Shown: piece by piece, positions 1 to 13,300 of the stretch | Numbering within the stretch: the first letter of the stretch is position 1 | Layout: each line of letters begins with the position of its first letter | NCBI RefSeq assembly: GCF_000699445.3 | Contig: NC_067197.1 | Location: 11,042,152 to 11,106,151 of the forward strand | From: Schistosoma haematobium | Taxonomy: Eukaryota > Platyhelminthes > Trematoda > Strigeidida > Schistosomatidae | Reading direction: 5' to 3' | DNA: 64,000 bases | Notes under the pieces: generated by a model | Seen by the model: only the letters and a program-made list of their open reading frames with translations | What the model was told of the DNA's origin: nothing | Database searches by the model: none | Program-made: the position numbers and the translations under genes

Positions 1-505
1 TCAACAAAGATGAAAATAGTTCAAACAAAGTAAATAAGGAGCTTACTCGGCTCTAACAGGTTATTTGTCAACCATAAACTGGACGTTTTTAATACTCTAA
101 AGACGTTTAAGCTACAAAAAACTAAAAGGGGATTAAGTGTATAAGGACTACTCATAAAACATCCCTTCATACAAATTTTATTCTGTTACTTTATTATAAT
201 TTATATTATAAGCCCTTTACATTACACCTGGTTAGTTGAGAACATTAATTGTAAATTAAACTGGGTTTCCTTTTAAAAAAACTTAAGTCAACACGCTAGA
301 TAATAATCAAGGACATATGAAGTTATATGCTATGCTTTTGATTTTTTTTGCTCTTGTAGATTCTGAAATGAATCCAATAAATGGACTCGAATTACGTAAC
401 TGTATGATTGATTTCATCCCAATGTCAAATCACATCTACCTACCAAGAAAATACTAAACCCTAACACTTGATCTATTGCCTGTCCTCAATGAGAACCGAA
501 AGATT
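1..505. other. AT-rich, no feature seen
   Basis: No coding signal, repeat or RNA gene could be supported in this stretch. Confidence 0.4.
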
Positions 506-1150
506 GTCAGTCAGTCAGTCAGCTACAATGTAGGACCAGGCACATATGCATCGGTCCAAGCTGCCACACCTCGTTAGCACAACAAGACGAACACCGGATT
601 TATATAAGCAGTTAACTCAATGGTGTAATGTATGAAGGAAAGCTTTTGTGTACGCATATAGTACAGAAAGAAAGGATTACTTCATAGAAAGAAAGATATG
701 GAGCGATTTTAATCTCATAGTTTAAGGGAAGACAGAGTGTATACACCGATGCCATTGTGATCGATTCTGAGCCATGTCACCAAGAGTCTCCAACCATTGG
801 TTACGATAGTCATGCAGACCCCAACCGAGTAGACTGCATCTACCACCATGGCTCAGATCAGAAGCTAGTGTCTTCAAGCACTGATGCCACGTTTTGGTTT
901 GGCCGCCCCTAACTTTTTTACAACCATCCCCTACACTAGTCATCATTGCGCGTCGTGGTAATCGGTGTTCGGGCATACGTAAAACGTGGCCTAACTATCT
1001 CAGTCGGTGAAGATTCACAACCTCATCGACTGATTTACCGTCAATTCCTAATGCCCTGTGTCTAACCTTACTGTTACTTTGCCGGTGATCCCAGCAGACA
1101 CGAGCAATATTTCTAAGATATCTGTGGTCGAACAGAAAGATACCTTGAAT
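506..1150 (-). mobile_element. 5'-truncated RTE-like retrotransposon, 3' tail copy
   Basis: On the minus strand it encodes the C-terminal tail of an endonuclease-reverse transcriptase: [15 protein letters not shown], then [37 protein letters not shown] frame change and a stop at about 1000-1010 break it. Its 3'UTR ends in a GACT/TGAC-type short tandem repeat (506-524). The same 3' end occurs at 40460, 50060 and 60600. Confidence 0.85.
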
Positions 1151-1579
1151 ATAATGAATATATATGAATGATGCAACAATAGGACTGGACACCAGCATTA
1201 ATGCTAAGGATGCTTCCTTAGACTTAATTCCCTCTTAAAAATAAAATGCAAAATACAGCCAATGAACTACAGACTTAAACACTAACATCAGCGACCTCTT
1301 CTAACACTCAGATTCCTTAATAACCAAGCTACTCTTGCGGACAATAGGTGTCGAAGTTCATATACTTATTATAACAGGACAAATAGTGAATTCCAGAAAC
1401 CTAAAGTCGACAATTTCTTCAAAGGTAGCATTTGCTTTGATTCCCAAGCAAGAGTAACTGTAAGATGGTCAGCACAGACCTCGTACATCCAGAATAGTGT
1501 AGGAATAAACTCCAGTCTCGTTCGCAATTTCGACATTGCGTTTGGCAACTAACCGAAATGAAGCAGGAATTATTATTTA
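1151..1579. other. No feature seen
   Basis: Intergenic sequence between a retroelement tail and a SINE; nothing could be supported. Confidence 0.35.
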
Positions 1580-1775
1580 TTTAATAGTTGAATTCATGAG
1601 TCAATTGGAGCTAGACCACCATGGACAACGTGGAAGCACTTGACGACCGTTGCGTCCTAGTATGAAACTCCTCAGCAGTGTGTATACACGACCCCGATTC
1701 GCGAGATTCGAATCCAGGACCTATCAGTCCCACGGGCGAGCGCTTAACCACTAGACCACTGAGCCGGTATGCAAC
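1580..1775 (-). mobile_element. tRNA-headed SINE with decayed hammerhead (SM-alpha-like)
   Basis: Minus strand: pol III A box (TGGTCTAGTGGTTAAG, 1744-1765 region), B box (GATTCGAATCTC, about 1703-1716), then a hammerhead-like block at 1630-1678. There CTGAGGAG keeps the first core strand but the second core reads CGCAAC instead of CGAAAC, so it should not cleave. Confidence 0.7.
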
Positions 1776-3339
1776 GGTGTTATTGTCTAACTTCAAGCAA
1801 TCCGCGAAGTTAGACTTCCAAGTTGGTGGTAGTACATTGAAAGTATAAATGTAAGGCCAATTTAAATCTCAGCAAGGTGACGAAAGGGTTCAGCAGTACC
1901 CAAGAACAGTTTTGTTATTAGGACTTCATTAAATCGTTGACCATGAGCTAGATTTGGCAAATAAGACTGCAGACAAGAATTATCGGCGTACGGATTACTT
2001 AAGCAACTTTTCAAATTGCTGAAGATCAAACTCAAAGTCATTCTGACAAGCGGAATGAACACGAAAATTTTTACATAACATCACCCTAATCTCCCAATTT
2101 GGGGGAAAAATTTATCCGTCTAGGGGATATAATATATATTACATCCGTGTAATACATGAGTATTTTAGATCATTCCTTGAACGCCAGAAAAGGTGAAAAA
2201 ATGTCGTTTTTTACCTTCAACTACCAGAAGTTGGAACTTACAAAACAACTCAATATCAACAACTCATTGTCAGAAAAGTGATTTTCATTTATTGACACTT
2301 ATAGCTATTATGCAAACCGTTAATGGCGGCTGATAAGCACACAAAATTTATTACGTTATCACAAGAAGACAAGTCAAATGCGAATAATTCACTATATAAA
2401 ATTGGTTATTAACCTGGAAAGACAATATGCAACACTAAGAAACGCAAAGACTTGGAAAACCCGCCTCGCCTTCAATGTGTTGGTTAATTAGTTTGTGTTC
2501 ATCCTGCAACTTTTTTTCTGTGACACTCAAGTATCCTTAAAAGTAGTTTCTGGGACTGGTGAAGTTTGTTTGGATAGAGCGTTATTGTTACTGATCACCG
2601 GATGAGAAAGACGCAATATCACTAATTTGATCGGGGTTTTCGAACCTTCTTAAATTAAGTTTTCAAAAAAGTCTCAAGTGGCCCATGTTATCAAGTGACT
2701 TGCTATATATATATATGTAGTGGTGAGTACAATCATTCAATATTCCGCAACTTATCAGGTTTAATGTTTATAAGTAACTGAAAAAGAGTTGCTCTAACCA
2801 TAGGCATTAGTTTTACAGTCGAAATCTCTGTAGCCTGGTATCTGACTCCGCTTTGAACGTACAAACATGCTGTGAACATAAATCTTTCATTTATAACTCG
2901 ACATATTACCTAGGACAACGCAGTTCATGTGGTTGTTGTAATCAGAAGACAAACATGGGTTGGGAGGCACTCGTTAGTCAAGACAGACATTCGGAACAAG
3001 AAATGGGAAAGAAGAAGGCAAGTGATTCAACTGTGGTATTTGTATGAACTAGTGATTCGTTTGTACTTGATTACCTGTCTATTTAGATCTCCAAATAAAA
3101 TTCGTTCGTTTGTGCTCATCTAAGATAATCTGGCTTAAATTGTGCTATTTAAGGAGTTCGTAGTTAGATTAATCTAAATACTTCTAATTATTGTACCAAC
3201 TCTAATTCATCAAACGTGACATACAAAAATACACTATAGACACGGGATGAGTAGAATAAGCAATACACACAAACGCTAATGTAAAAACAGTCAAGGTCAT
3301 TAAGTTAATTAACACGTTCAAATGTGACTCAGTCTTCAG
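1776..3339. other. AT-rich intergenic DNA
   Basis: No gene supported. A short TA run lies at 2703-2716. Open frames at 1862-2062 and 2853-3123 show no recognisable protein. Confidence 0.4.
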
Positions 3340-3369
3340 TAATAAAGATAGGAGGTCTATTGACCTATA

Positions 3370-4991
3370 TTAATTCTTGCAGTTTGTCATTCTGTGAAGG
3401 TCCAACCTCTTTTTGAATATATCAACAAAAGGTGCTGATACTACGTGTTCCGGTAGAGAATTCCAGTAATTCTCTACTCGGTGCGAGAAACGGAACTCCA
3501 GACGTAAAGGATTTGATCTCGGTTTTTGAACTTTCTTCGAATGTCCTCTCAAATGGTCAGTCCTAGACGGAATTAAAAGATAAGACATGTTAATACCAAG
3601 GTCATCGTTTAGTATACGATAAGCCAATATTAGATCACCCCGTATTCTACGGTAAGATAACGGAAATGAGTTGAGGTGTCTTGGTCTGTCTTCGTAAGAT
3701 AGGCCAGGTAAACCTTGTACCTTCTTAGTATCTCCTCGCTGGACTCTTTCGAGCATATCCGCTTCATACTTGAAACAAGGACTAGCTGTTTGAATCCCAT
3801 ATTCTAAATGTGGTCGCACATAAATCAGGTATAATGATCTAAATATTTCATCATCTAAATGCTGGAAAGACCTACGAATAGACCATAATACCCTATAGCC
3901 TTTCGCAGCAGCAGCCTTACAGTGACTAGAGGTTTTGAGACCATTGCTTAATATGACTCCTAAATCTTTGTAATTTCTTACTTTGGGTAGCACGAATCCA
4001 CATATTGTGTAGTGATACGATTCATCATAGTTATTTGTTTGCATCACTACACTCTTATTAGTATTTACTTCTAGTTACCACCTGTTCAACCATGCCACCA
4101 ATGAGTCAAGATCATTCTCTAATACTGTCCCATCCGATATACTGTGTATGAGTCTCCGAATTTTTATGTCACCAGCGAAGAGTAGAACGGATGATTTTGC
4201 TCCAGTTGGTAATTCATTTACATAAATTAAAAAGAGAAGAGGACCGAGGGTTGTACCTTGAGGAATCCCACTTTTTACGAGTACCCACGAGGAGAGAGCC
4301 CCATTTACCATTACCCTTTGTTTCCTGTCATGGAGAAAGTTACTTATCCACTCCACGACTGTTTAATGGATTCCAAAACGTTCCAGTTTGAATTTAAAAC
4401 CAGAATGGGAGACCTTATCGAAGGCCTTACTTAGGTCTATGAAGATCACATCCACAGGAATATTTCGATTTTTTGCAGCAGCCCAATGAGAAGATTTGTC
4501 AAGCACGATAGGTCTATCCGAAAACCATGTTGTTCCCTGGAGAAAAGATTATGCCCCTCAACATAGTTTATAACAGATATCCGAATGATTTTTTCCATCA
4601 GTTTTACAACCGCACTAGTCAAGCTAACGGGTCTATAGTTACTAACTAAATCCCTACTCTCAACCTTATACACCGAACTTATTATAGCGTCTTTCCAATC
4701 TCTGGGCAGTTTGGACTGCCTCAGAGACATGTCAAACAGTATCGCTAATGTCTCAGAGATTAGATCTGATATGGCTTTCATAATCCTAGTATGAATATCA
4801 TCAGGACCACTGGACTTATCAGGTTTGAGATGCTGAAGTAGCCTTAAAACAGCGCCTTTTTCAATGACTATGCGATCCATCAGCGAGCCGCCACATTCAT
4901 AATGAATTGTTGGTCGTTCCTCACTACTAATAAAAAACACTACTGAAATATTCTGATGTAGCTTCAGCTTTTTTGGTATCACGGTCTGCAA
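3370..4991 (-). pseudogene. CR1-like reverse transcriptase, broken, active-site Asp lost
   Basis: Three frames: 4446-4991 (SSGPDDIH, SNYRPVSLTS, EQHGFR), 4075-4356 (SGIPQGTTLGPLLFLIYVNEL) and 3370-4047 (thumb and tail, RPHLEYGIQ). The polymerase box, normally Y/F-ADD, reads FAGD, so a catalytic Asp region is changed. Frame breaks near 4050-4075 and 4357-4446 add to the damage. Confidence 0.88.
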
Positions 4992-5376
4992 AGATTAAAC
5001 GGATTTTCTTGTATCAAAAGTGATGGAATTCCATCGCTTCTCTGAGTTAGCCTTTTTAAATAAAAGAATAACCGTTTCGGACTATATCTAGAATCTCTAA
5101 CCAACTGTTTTTTTTATAGTCGTCTAGTCTTACTTATCAAGGCTTTACAAGCATTCCTGATCTTACAATAACTGCATCTGTATTGTTCTAAGCCAGTAGA
5201 GATGGACATATCTCAGTGCTTCTTACTTTTTCTAAGAAGTTTCCTGACGGGTTTAGTTATTCATGGTGTACTGTTATTTGGTCTTCGCGGTACCAAGTAT
5301 GGTATGAACGAGGACGCAACTAAACTAGACTTACCTTTAAATATAGACCATGCTTCTTCAAATGATAAACTAGTAT

Positions 5377-6108
5377 CTACAAGCCAATCTGTCTTAGCAA
5401 CGTGAATGACAAAGCAGCGTGATCGTTGTTCAGTAACGGTGGAAGAATATTTAGGTCGACAATATCCTCAGTCTCGTGAGTGATTACCAAGTCCAACAGA
5501 GAAGAACCTTGGTTTTCAACAAAACGTGTGGGTTTGGATACTTGCTGCACTAATGCATGCTCCATTATTGTTATCAGGAACCTACTATCAAAGGAGTTTG
5601 TAGATCCTTCCATGATCATCTCAGTCCAACTAATATCAGGTGCATTAAAGTCTCCTATTATCAAGTATTTGGTATTTGCACTCCAAAGATGAATGTGCTC
5701 AAAAATAAAGTCATCAGTTAAACCAATTGGGTTGCGATAGATGAAACTGAGCATAAATGTACTACATCCGATAGCCAATTTACAGCTAATAACTTCACAA
5801 GCACCGATTTCATGGGATTCGCTAGCAGAGGAGAGAATATTTATATTATTGGCTATATATAACAGGACGCCTACTCCTTTTCTACATCCATGTCTATCAC
5901 TCCTTAGGTAATGGTGTATGGATAATTCTGGAGTAATGTCTAAGTCATGGACTAACCAAGTTTCCGTCACTGCTATAATGAGTGACCTTAATCTTTCCAC
6001 TAATGCCTCTAGTTCATAGAACTTATTTCTTATACTACGAGTGTTAGCATATAAAACTTCTAGGTTGAACGGCCTATCCACACAAGCCTTGCTAGCATTC
6101 TCTTCCAA
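5377..6108 (-). pseudogene. CR1-like endonuclease domain (APE-type)
   Basis: A 243-residue open frame with the exonuclease-endonuclease-phosphatase motifs: YANTRSI (Asn22), AVTETWL (Glu49), GDFNAPDI (Asp153, Asn155), LDLVIT (Asp206) and NNDHAAL (Asp229-His230). It would nick target DNA for target-primed reverse transcription. All key residues are visible, but the downstream reverse transcriptase is broken. Confidence 0.85.
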
Positions 6109-7033
6109 AACCTGACTATCCGAAAACCCACTGACCGGAAATTTCCTCCACCGTTTTGTCGATGGGGTTCTAGTTCAACCAATGCTCCCTCCCTTTTTAT
6201 TCTATCCTCGAGAGACATATCAGGTCCAACTCGGATGTTGGAATTATCGTGACAACGAGTGCTACTTAACAGGAGATCCCGTTGCTTCTCCAATCCTAGG
6301 ATTACCTTAAGGAGTCTGCATGGTTGGGGTTCAACATTGTCCTCGGTCCTCTTGCCTATTCTAATGAGCTTCTTGACCTGAACTCCTTTGGAGTTATCCG
6401 CTAAGATACTACGGATATATTCTCCCAGCTTCTCTAAATCGTGTGCGCGTCCAATTTGGGAATTAAGGTCGTTTGACTCCAGCAATTTGCTCACAATAAT
6501 ATTCGATGAGATAATTTCCTTCTTCTCAGTCACGCCAAGGTGCGTTTCTCTCTTACTATCAAATTTTGGTAGTGCATCAGATTTTGGCAGTGCATTTTGT
6601 GACTCACAATGGAAGTCTTTTAATAACTTCCTAACCAGTTGCGTACTGCCTACAGCTTTTTTCTCTTGGTTTGGTTTTCTCCGTACTGTAGTCAATTTTT
6701 CATCATTCAGGACACCGGAACTATTTGAAACGGTGGCGGTTTTATACGGATCTTCAATTCCCACTAGAAAAGCATGATTACCAATGTCAATTTCATGTGG
6801 CACAGTTGGGTGTTTGAGGCATCTCGTAACAGTCGGTACTACACTGACATATTCGTCACTGTCAGTGCTCGTGTTATCAGAGCATGCGCCATCGTTTTCT
6901 TACAGGCCAAAGCCAATAGACTCATAGTCTCCTGTATTAATAACGTCTTATTTGCACAGCAAACCATACAAAGCCAATATGAGTTAGGCTTCGAACATCT
7001 TTTGTATGCGGTGGGAGTCAAACGGATACACAT
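6060..7033 (-). pseudogene. CR1-like ORF1 protein, frameshifted
   Basis: Two frames, 6839-7033 and 6060-6803, form one ORF1-type product. The N-terminal part holds a Cys-rich cluster (CSKPN..WLCMVCC), as in zinc-finger-like CR1 ORF1 proteins, and the rest is Lys/Glu-rich and presumably RNA-binding. The 3' end overlaps the start of the endonuclease frame by about 50 bases. Family assignment rests on position and composition, not on a strong motif. Confidence 0.55.
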
Positions 7034-7150
7034 CTTATTGAACGACTTTTGTATTATTCACACACTGCATTCCTTCCTCCACAGGGAACCAGCAGTTTGG
7101 TTGTCCACGGTTGTGAGTACTACCAAGCAATTTAGACAGATTAAGGTGTA

Positions 7151-7735
7151 AAACACAATATGATCACAATATGAACACAATTGTCAGTCGATGAGTAAAA
7201 GGGTACCACAAGACAAACTTAAGCAAGATTTCAAACCTTAACTAAATTGCTTCAATATAGACCAAGAATGTTTTTGATGCAACAATTAGACAAAAGCAAG
7301 GATAATCACAAAAAACACAAAATCACTGCCCCTTTTGAAACGCGCGCGACAAGAGAAGGATAAATGAGTCGATCTATCTGGGAGCTCAAATAACCCATAT
7401 AGGCTTGAAATGGTACTAAATACTTCATTCGAAAAGTATTATGATGGTAAGTGTTCATAATAATACCCTCGGCGTAGACCTCGCTGAAATAATTTGATAT
7501 ACCTTCAGCTTTAGTTATAATTGATTCAGTTAATATGCAGTGGCATTGGACCATAACCACACAATCCTCAAAGCTGAAAATAGACATTCAATATTTAACG
7601 CGGAGAAATACCTGTCGATGCAGAAGGCGGGAACATTCAGTTGAATCAATAGGAGTTGATCGAATGGCATGGCTGGGCCTTGTAGGCGTGGTCCTTGTTG
7701 AATGTTACCTTACCTTACCTCATTGTTAATAGTTC
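7151..7735. other. No gene seen
   Basis: Between two CR1-like elements. The open frames at 7306-7587 and 7535-7729 show nothing recognisable. The last 100 bases contain a sequence related to 27570-27620. Confidence 0.35.
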
Positions 7736-9690
7736 GGTAACATGCAACAGTGAAATTGAATAGAGGAAAGTAAATCTTTAACCAAAGTCAAAGAACAAAG
7801 TCCCAGACAATGAAAACTGAAGGACATTCAGATTCAGATTTGTGTAGTAAGGACAAAAGGTCTGCGGCCTATGTTATTCCTTCTCTAGTATGCTTCTGTG
7901 AGTGTCCAGTCTTCTCTTGAAAGCGTCAATTGAAGGTGCGGACACCACTGCTTCAGGCAGCAGGTTCCAAGTATTGATGACTCGGTGTGAAAACCTATAT
8001 GCCACGGGTATTTTGTTCGTTCTTGGCTTTTCTACTCGCCTGCTATGTCCTCTGAGGTGTCCCGATCTAGTGGGAGGAAAGAGAGAGAATAAGTTTGGTC
8101 CGAAATCATTTCTCAGTATACTGTACATCAATATTAGATCTCCCCTTAGTCTAGGACAGAGAAAAGAGGTTCAGTTTTCCAAGTCTCTCTTTGTATGGTG
8201 AACCCCGGAGTTTTGGAGTTGCACGGGTAGCTGCCCTCTGTACTTTTTCTAGTATGTCCGAGTCACCTTTTAAGCAGGGGCTTGCAGCCTGAATGCACTT
8301 CTTCAGCTCAGTTCTCACTAAGGATGTGCATACTGTGGTGAACATGGTAGTACCTAACTTAGTGAATGTCCTTTTTAAAGCCCAGAGGGTTCGAAACCCC
8401 TTGGCTGCGACCTTCCGGCAATGGTTCGTCGTCTTAAAATCATTACTCACTGTCACCCCTAGATCCTTATGAGACCGGACTACTGGTAATGACACATCCC
8501 CTATGTTGTACGTATTAACCTTTGAATCCCCCAAGTGCATGTAGACACACTTTTCCGAGTTGAAAGGCATCAGCCACTCCTTAGACCAGTTTATCATATT
8601 TTTTAAGTCTGCCCGAAGAGTAAATGCGTCTTTCTCTCCAGTTACTACTCGCCAAATATTTACATCGTCAGCGTATAATAACATTGGAGACTGTACTATA
8701 CTTGTAAGATCATTAACGTACATTATAAAAGGTAAAGGACCTAGGACGGAACCTTGGGGTACTCCACTAAGTACTGGTCTCCAGATGGAGCACTTGGAAT
8801 TTATTCTTACTTTTTGCCTACGACCTACTAGGAAATCCTTAATCCATTTTAAAAGAGGTCCGGCAATACCAAGGTTTGCCAACTTCAATAGCAGTCTATT
8901 AGTTGGCACCTTGTCAAAAGCCTTACTGAAATCTATGTAGACAACATCCACTGAGTTTCCGTTGTCTAGCGCATTAATCCAGAACTCCCTAGCTAAAGGG
9001 AGGTTTGTTGTACAGGATAGACCCTTTCTAAAACCATGTTGTGCCATGTTCAGCAAGTTATTGGTTTCCATAAATGCCGTTATGGTCCGTTTGATTATTC
9101 TTTCCAGTATTTTAATTTCAACACTGGTGAGACTTACGGGTCTGTAATTCGATGGAACTTGTCGTGGACCTGTTTTATGTATGGGAGTGACGATTGCGTC
9201 CTTCCAGTCCATAGGTAACACAAATTGGTCAAGTGACATATTGAATATGACAGTCAGTGGGGTCGCGATATATTGGGCAAAATGTTTCAAGATTTTGGGG
9301 TGTAGTTCATCTGGTCCTGTTGACTTCTCCATGTTTAGGGTGCTTAGAGCCTTAAGCACATCGTTTTGGTCGAAGTCCACGGTGAGCAGCTGGTTTGTTG
9401 ACTCTGTAATTGGGTCTGATTCTTTCTCTGGAGGAGGTTCCTGAGTGAAAACTGCCCCAAAATAGTCAGCCATAGCCTCAGCTTTTTCCTGATCTTCCTC
9501 TATCATTTCAGATTCACTCTCTTCTTTAATTGGGCTGAGAATCCATCTTTGTTCTGTAGTTTATTTACGAGAAAATTCTCTTGGGCTGCTTGAGTGCAGA
9601 TTGTGTCAGCCGCATTTCATATTTTCTTTGAGCTTCCCGAATTTTTGTTATACACTCGTTTCATAGACGTGGTTAAATGTTAGATGATAA
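7736..9690 (-). mobile_element. 5'-truncated CR1-like element, second family
   Basis: Minus-strand reverse transcriptase plus C-terminal tail and a 3'UTR of about 130 bases. It is cut off upstream of the RT near 9690, so the endonuclease and ORF1 are missing. It differs from the 3.3-7.1 kb element in sequence throughout and is therefore a separate family or lineage. Confidence 0.85.
7874..9506 (-). pseudogene. Reverse transcriptase of CR1-like element, YADD intact
   Basis: The main frame 8151-9506 (451 codons) contains EKSTGPDELHPK, SNYRPVSLTS, QHGFRKGLSC, YIDFSKAFDKV, SGVPQGSVLGP and LLYADDVNIW (YADD encoded at 8664-8675). A frame shift near 8130-8150 separates the last part, 7874-8131 (GHSRRVEKPRT, RFSHRVINTWNLLPEAVV). 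It lacks its endonuclease and is not functional as a unit, though the catalytic core is well preserved. Confidence 0.9.
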
Positions 9691-10284
9691 GACAGAGAAA
9701 AGGAACAAATAAATGTCACTACTGTCCATTAAAATGTTTTGGAGGGATTCTTAGGATGTTCTTTCCGTTACATGTTAAATTGTGAAAAATTGCGAGCCAT
9801 TCTCGAAATCGCAAGTCTTTAAAAAGGAATAAAATTTAGAAACTTCTGTTTGTATGTATGAAAGTACTCTTGTGTTTTCGATACAGTTGACACTAATTTT
9901 TTATTACCTCTCTAACGTTAGATTTCTGCATACATATTTTTAATTTCCAGACGACATTCTTACCATTCATTATGCCAACCATTTTGTTTTTTATGAATAT
10001 ATGATTTGTTTATATAGTTTCTAATGTCTATATTAGTTTTGAATCACTAAGCACTTTCCTGCTGCTATCACGACTTCCTGGGTATTGATGATGACACAGG
10101 TATTCAGTGTTTGACAACGCTTCTACCAGTAACACCTTCTAATATGATTCGTTCCCACCCAGAGAAATCAAAAGACAGAGTCGAGGAGATCGGAAGAGTG
10201 TATTTGGCGATAACCAATATATCGGAATTCTCTGATTTAATCTGGCTAGCGATTGCTGTAGATGTTGAGCACAGCGTTACCACA
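9691..10284. other. No gene seen; partial match to 27.7 kb
   Basis: 9690-9775 resembles 27744-27830. The rest shows no supported feature; overlapping short frames on both strands at 10104-10308 look like chance. Confidence 0.35.
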
Positions 10285-10287
10285 CGT

Positions 10288-10362
10288 GATCTGGTCGACA
10301 TTCAGTGATCCAACTGCCGGATGATTTGGCTAGAGCTCAGTGACATTTCACCGGCCCTACAG
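10288..10362 (+). repeat. 3' end of dispersed repeat R1
   Basis: About 75 bases match, in reverse complement, the starts of the copies at 23466, 24026 and 29465 (shared elements include CATCCGG, CAGTTGGATCA and TGTCACTGAG). The sequence just upstream does not match the body of those copies. Confidence 0.65.
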
Positions 10363-13300
10363 TATGATTGGTCATCATTAAGTTGATTGATTTGATCTAA
10401 CAATTAATTATAAAATTACGCTTTGCCTGACAGAAATTCTCTGCTCCCTTTGACAACTAACCAGTATTGTGTCTGTTTAATCTCTTTCTTTTGGTTGTAA
10501 TAAGTTTTTAGGTACAAAACAATGTCCTATGCTTGGGAGGAAACTTATACACCTTGATCTGTAGACTGCACGGTTATTCAGTACAGATCGAACTGTATAT
10601 CTGCAGCCCCAAAATCTTTCAGTGATTTATGTAAATTGTATACATTATGTTCAGTTATGATAATTAGAATGAGTCGAATTGATAGGCTAATAATTCACTG
10701 AATAGAACAACTTAAAGCAGAAAGAGTTGATGAGCATTGTATTTGGAATTCGTAATAATCGCAAAATCATGTGCAAAAAAGAATGATTATTGCATACCAA
10801 CATCACAGTATTTCATATCAAATAGCGTTGTTGTTATGACCGAAATGTTGCATTTTGATCTGTTGATACATTTATATTAGTAAATAACTGAGTGTAAAAA
10901 ATACATAGGACACATTGTGAGTTTACTAGTTTTTATTATTACGTGATGAGGGCATCACTTCTCATAACTGTTCTCCGGTGATTGATGCTCTGTCGATACT
11001 ACAAAATCCTTTCAAGGATCCTAACTCAATGGTGCAGTAACGCGTTAAAGTTAGAAATAAAAAAACACTGAGTTTGTTTAGACGATATTATCAAATAAAA
11101 GAATAGATAGAAATAGAATAGATCCAAACAGGATAAAAAGCATAAACGTCTGTGACTGGTTATTTACTACAACGGAAACCCTATACCTAACGAACTCCCC
11201 AAATGGTCGCTCATAATGTGCATTACTGAGTATTAACTAGTAGTATGGAGTACACGAAAGGGTAGAACAAGAAAAATTGGGGTTGGGGAGTGCAAAATAT
11301 GTTCAACACTGAGTTCTTTCTTGTTTTCTCAATCTATTAAGGTACAATTGGGACGTATCTTCTAGTTTTGTTTTACCCCATATCAAGAGTCATTTGTAGT
11401 TATTTTATTTAACATCACAAATGAGTTCAGAATGGATTAATCAAATTTACATTCAAACAGAGACAAATTTTATGAATACACGAATGGGTCTGATGTTAGG
11501 TGCATGACTGAAAACTTTATCAAGAAGACAATCGGACAAAACGTTTTAAAGAAAACAGCAATAAAAATTTAAATACGAAGTACTTTTTTATATGTACATC
11601 ATTCTGTCTTTAATTTGGTCAAAAGTCTGCCTTGGACTTATATGATTATTAGGAGTATATGAATTATAGTACGAACTAAGAATCCCAGAAATAACGCAAT
11701 TAGATCAAGAAGTACTAGATAAGCACAAACAAATGTACTGTATTTGGAATTCGAAATCAAGCATTCAATAAGTACGAAGGAATCATTAGTTCATTCAAAC
11801 ACCACAACTCAAGACATATGTATTTATTCAAAATATGAGCCTAGTAGACCTTTATGTAAGGTCTAAACACTAGTTTGTTCCTAATTTAATTTCCAAGTGG
11901 TTTAGTAAATCATAGAATTCTGTAACTATATTTTAAGAATCGTCAGAAATGTAAACTCTTTAGCTTTGTAATTTCTTCCTTCGATAGTGAACATCTAAAT
12001 ACAAAAACTCATGACTCCTTCTCAAATTTATTTTCATGAAAGCAGTTATGGAGAAAGTCTGTGTAAGCACTTGAATTCATTTTATGTTGTTGATTTTTCT
12101 AACTAATAATCAAACTGAATTGTTTGACAATGAAATAGTAAAGAATGAAGAAGGCGAAAAAACTGGTTTTATAATGGCACTAAAACTGGACTATTGTCAT
12201 TTTGCAACTTGTATCTTTGATACATTTTAAGTAGCTCGTTACGATTTTTATTTTATTAGTTCACTTTTCCATGTGGTTTATCTGGAGGCCGTGTTACATA
12301 TTTTAGGAGTTCATTCAATTATTTTCCTGAAAACTTCGAACCACTTGTTCAAGTTAATTTCAAATGATATTGTTTATCCATTAAGATGATACTTTTGGGG
12401 GTCAAGTCAACTACGTTTACGATATTATATGTCACCGTGCTTCATTAATACTTACAAAAAAATATCGGATCACATCTATAATATAGTATTGTGCGATCGA
12501 CCAGTCATTGTGTCATATGTTGAGTGTTAGTTAATGTAGGGATTCATTTTCAGCACATAAAATATATGCAAATTGATGAATATATTTTCAACCGCTCAGT
12601 ATTTCATTTTCTGTCAATTCATTAGAAATATTCCATTCGAATTAGCTTTTCTGTGACTAATAAAACACTTAAACTTCTAATGGGCTTACTTCCATTGTTT
12701 ATCTTGCTAATTTCTGTATAGATATCATATGGAACTAATGAAATATATTCTCAATCCTATCAGTGAGTTACTGTACAGTTGATCTATATTTTGAGGTAGC
12801 GGCAAAAAGCAAATTATAGAAAATTCTGTAATTAGTTCTTAGAAACTAGAGATACAGTTTTCTATGTAAAAAGCGGTTAGATAGTGAGATTAATTATATA
12901 CCAAAACTAATAATCACTCAAACAAAAATTACATGTACTTCAACAACTGGTATTATTTTACTGGTTAGAAATCTAAATCCCGAACACAATCTATGGAAAA
13001 AACACTCCTGCTTATACATTGAATTCAGTAACGAATACTACTAAGCTAAAACCATAATAAATACTAATGAAAGTTTACTGATGGCATTTCATTTATTATT
13101 TATTGCTTCGGAATATTATTGTGCCTATGTTTAAGTGTTTCAAACAGATATTTTTCGCACTTTGTATGTACAAATAGAGATTCATTATCAAACAAAAATA
13201 GATCAAAAACTGTCTAGCCAGTCGACAAATTTGAACCTGGTAGTACTAGATATCCACTAACCCATGACTTAAAGCACATTATAAAATGAAGCTACTATAA

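Larger units (their letters stand above)
3340..7150 (-). mobile_element. Near full-length, dead CR1-like non-LTR retrotransposon
   Basis: Reads on the minus strand in the order ORF1, endonuclease, linker, reverse transcriptase, C-terminal tail. About 3.7 kb survives with several frame breaks. The 3' end is near 3340 by loss of coding similarity; no target-site duplication could be identified by eye. A Pol domain substitution (see the RT entries) marks it as inactive. Confidence 0.85.

Noticed and set aside
10104..10308. Overlapping 65-codon frames on both strands
   Set aside because: Mirror-image frames with no recognised protein; part of the region is repeat R1.
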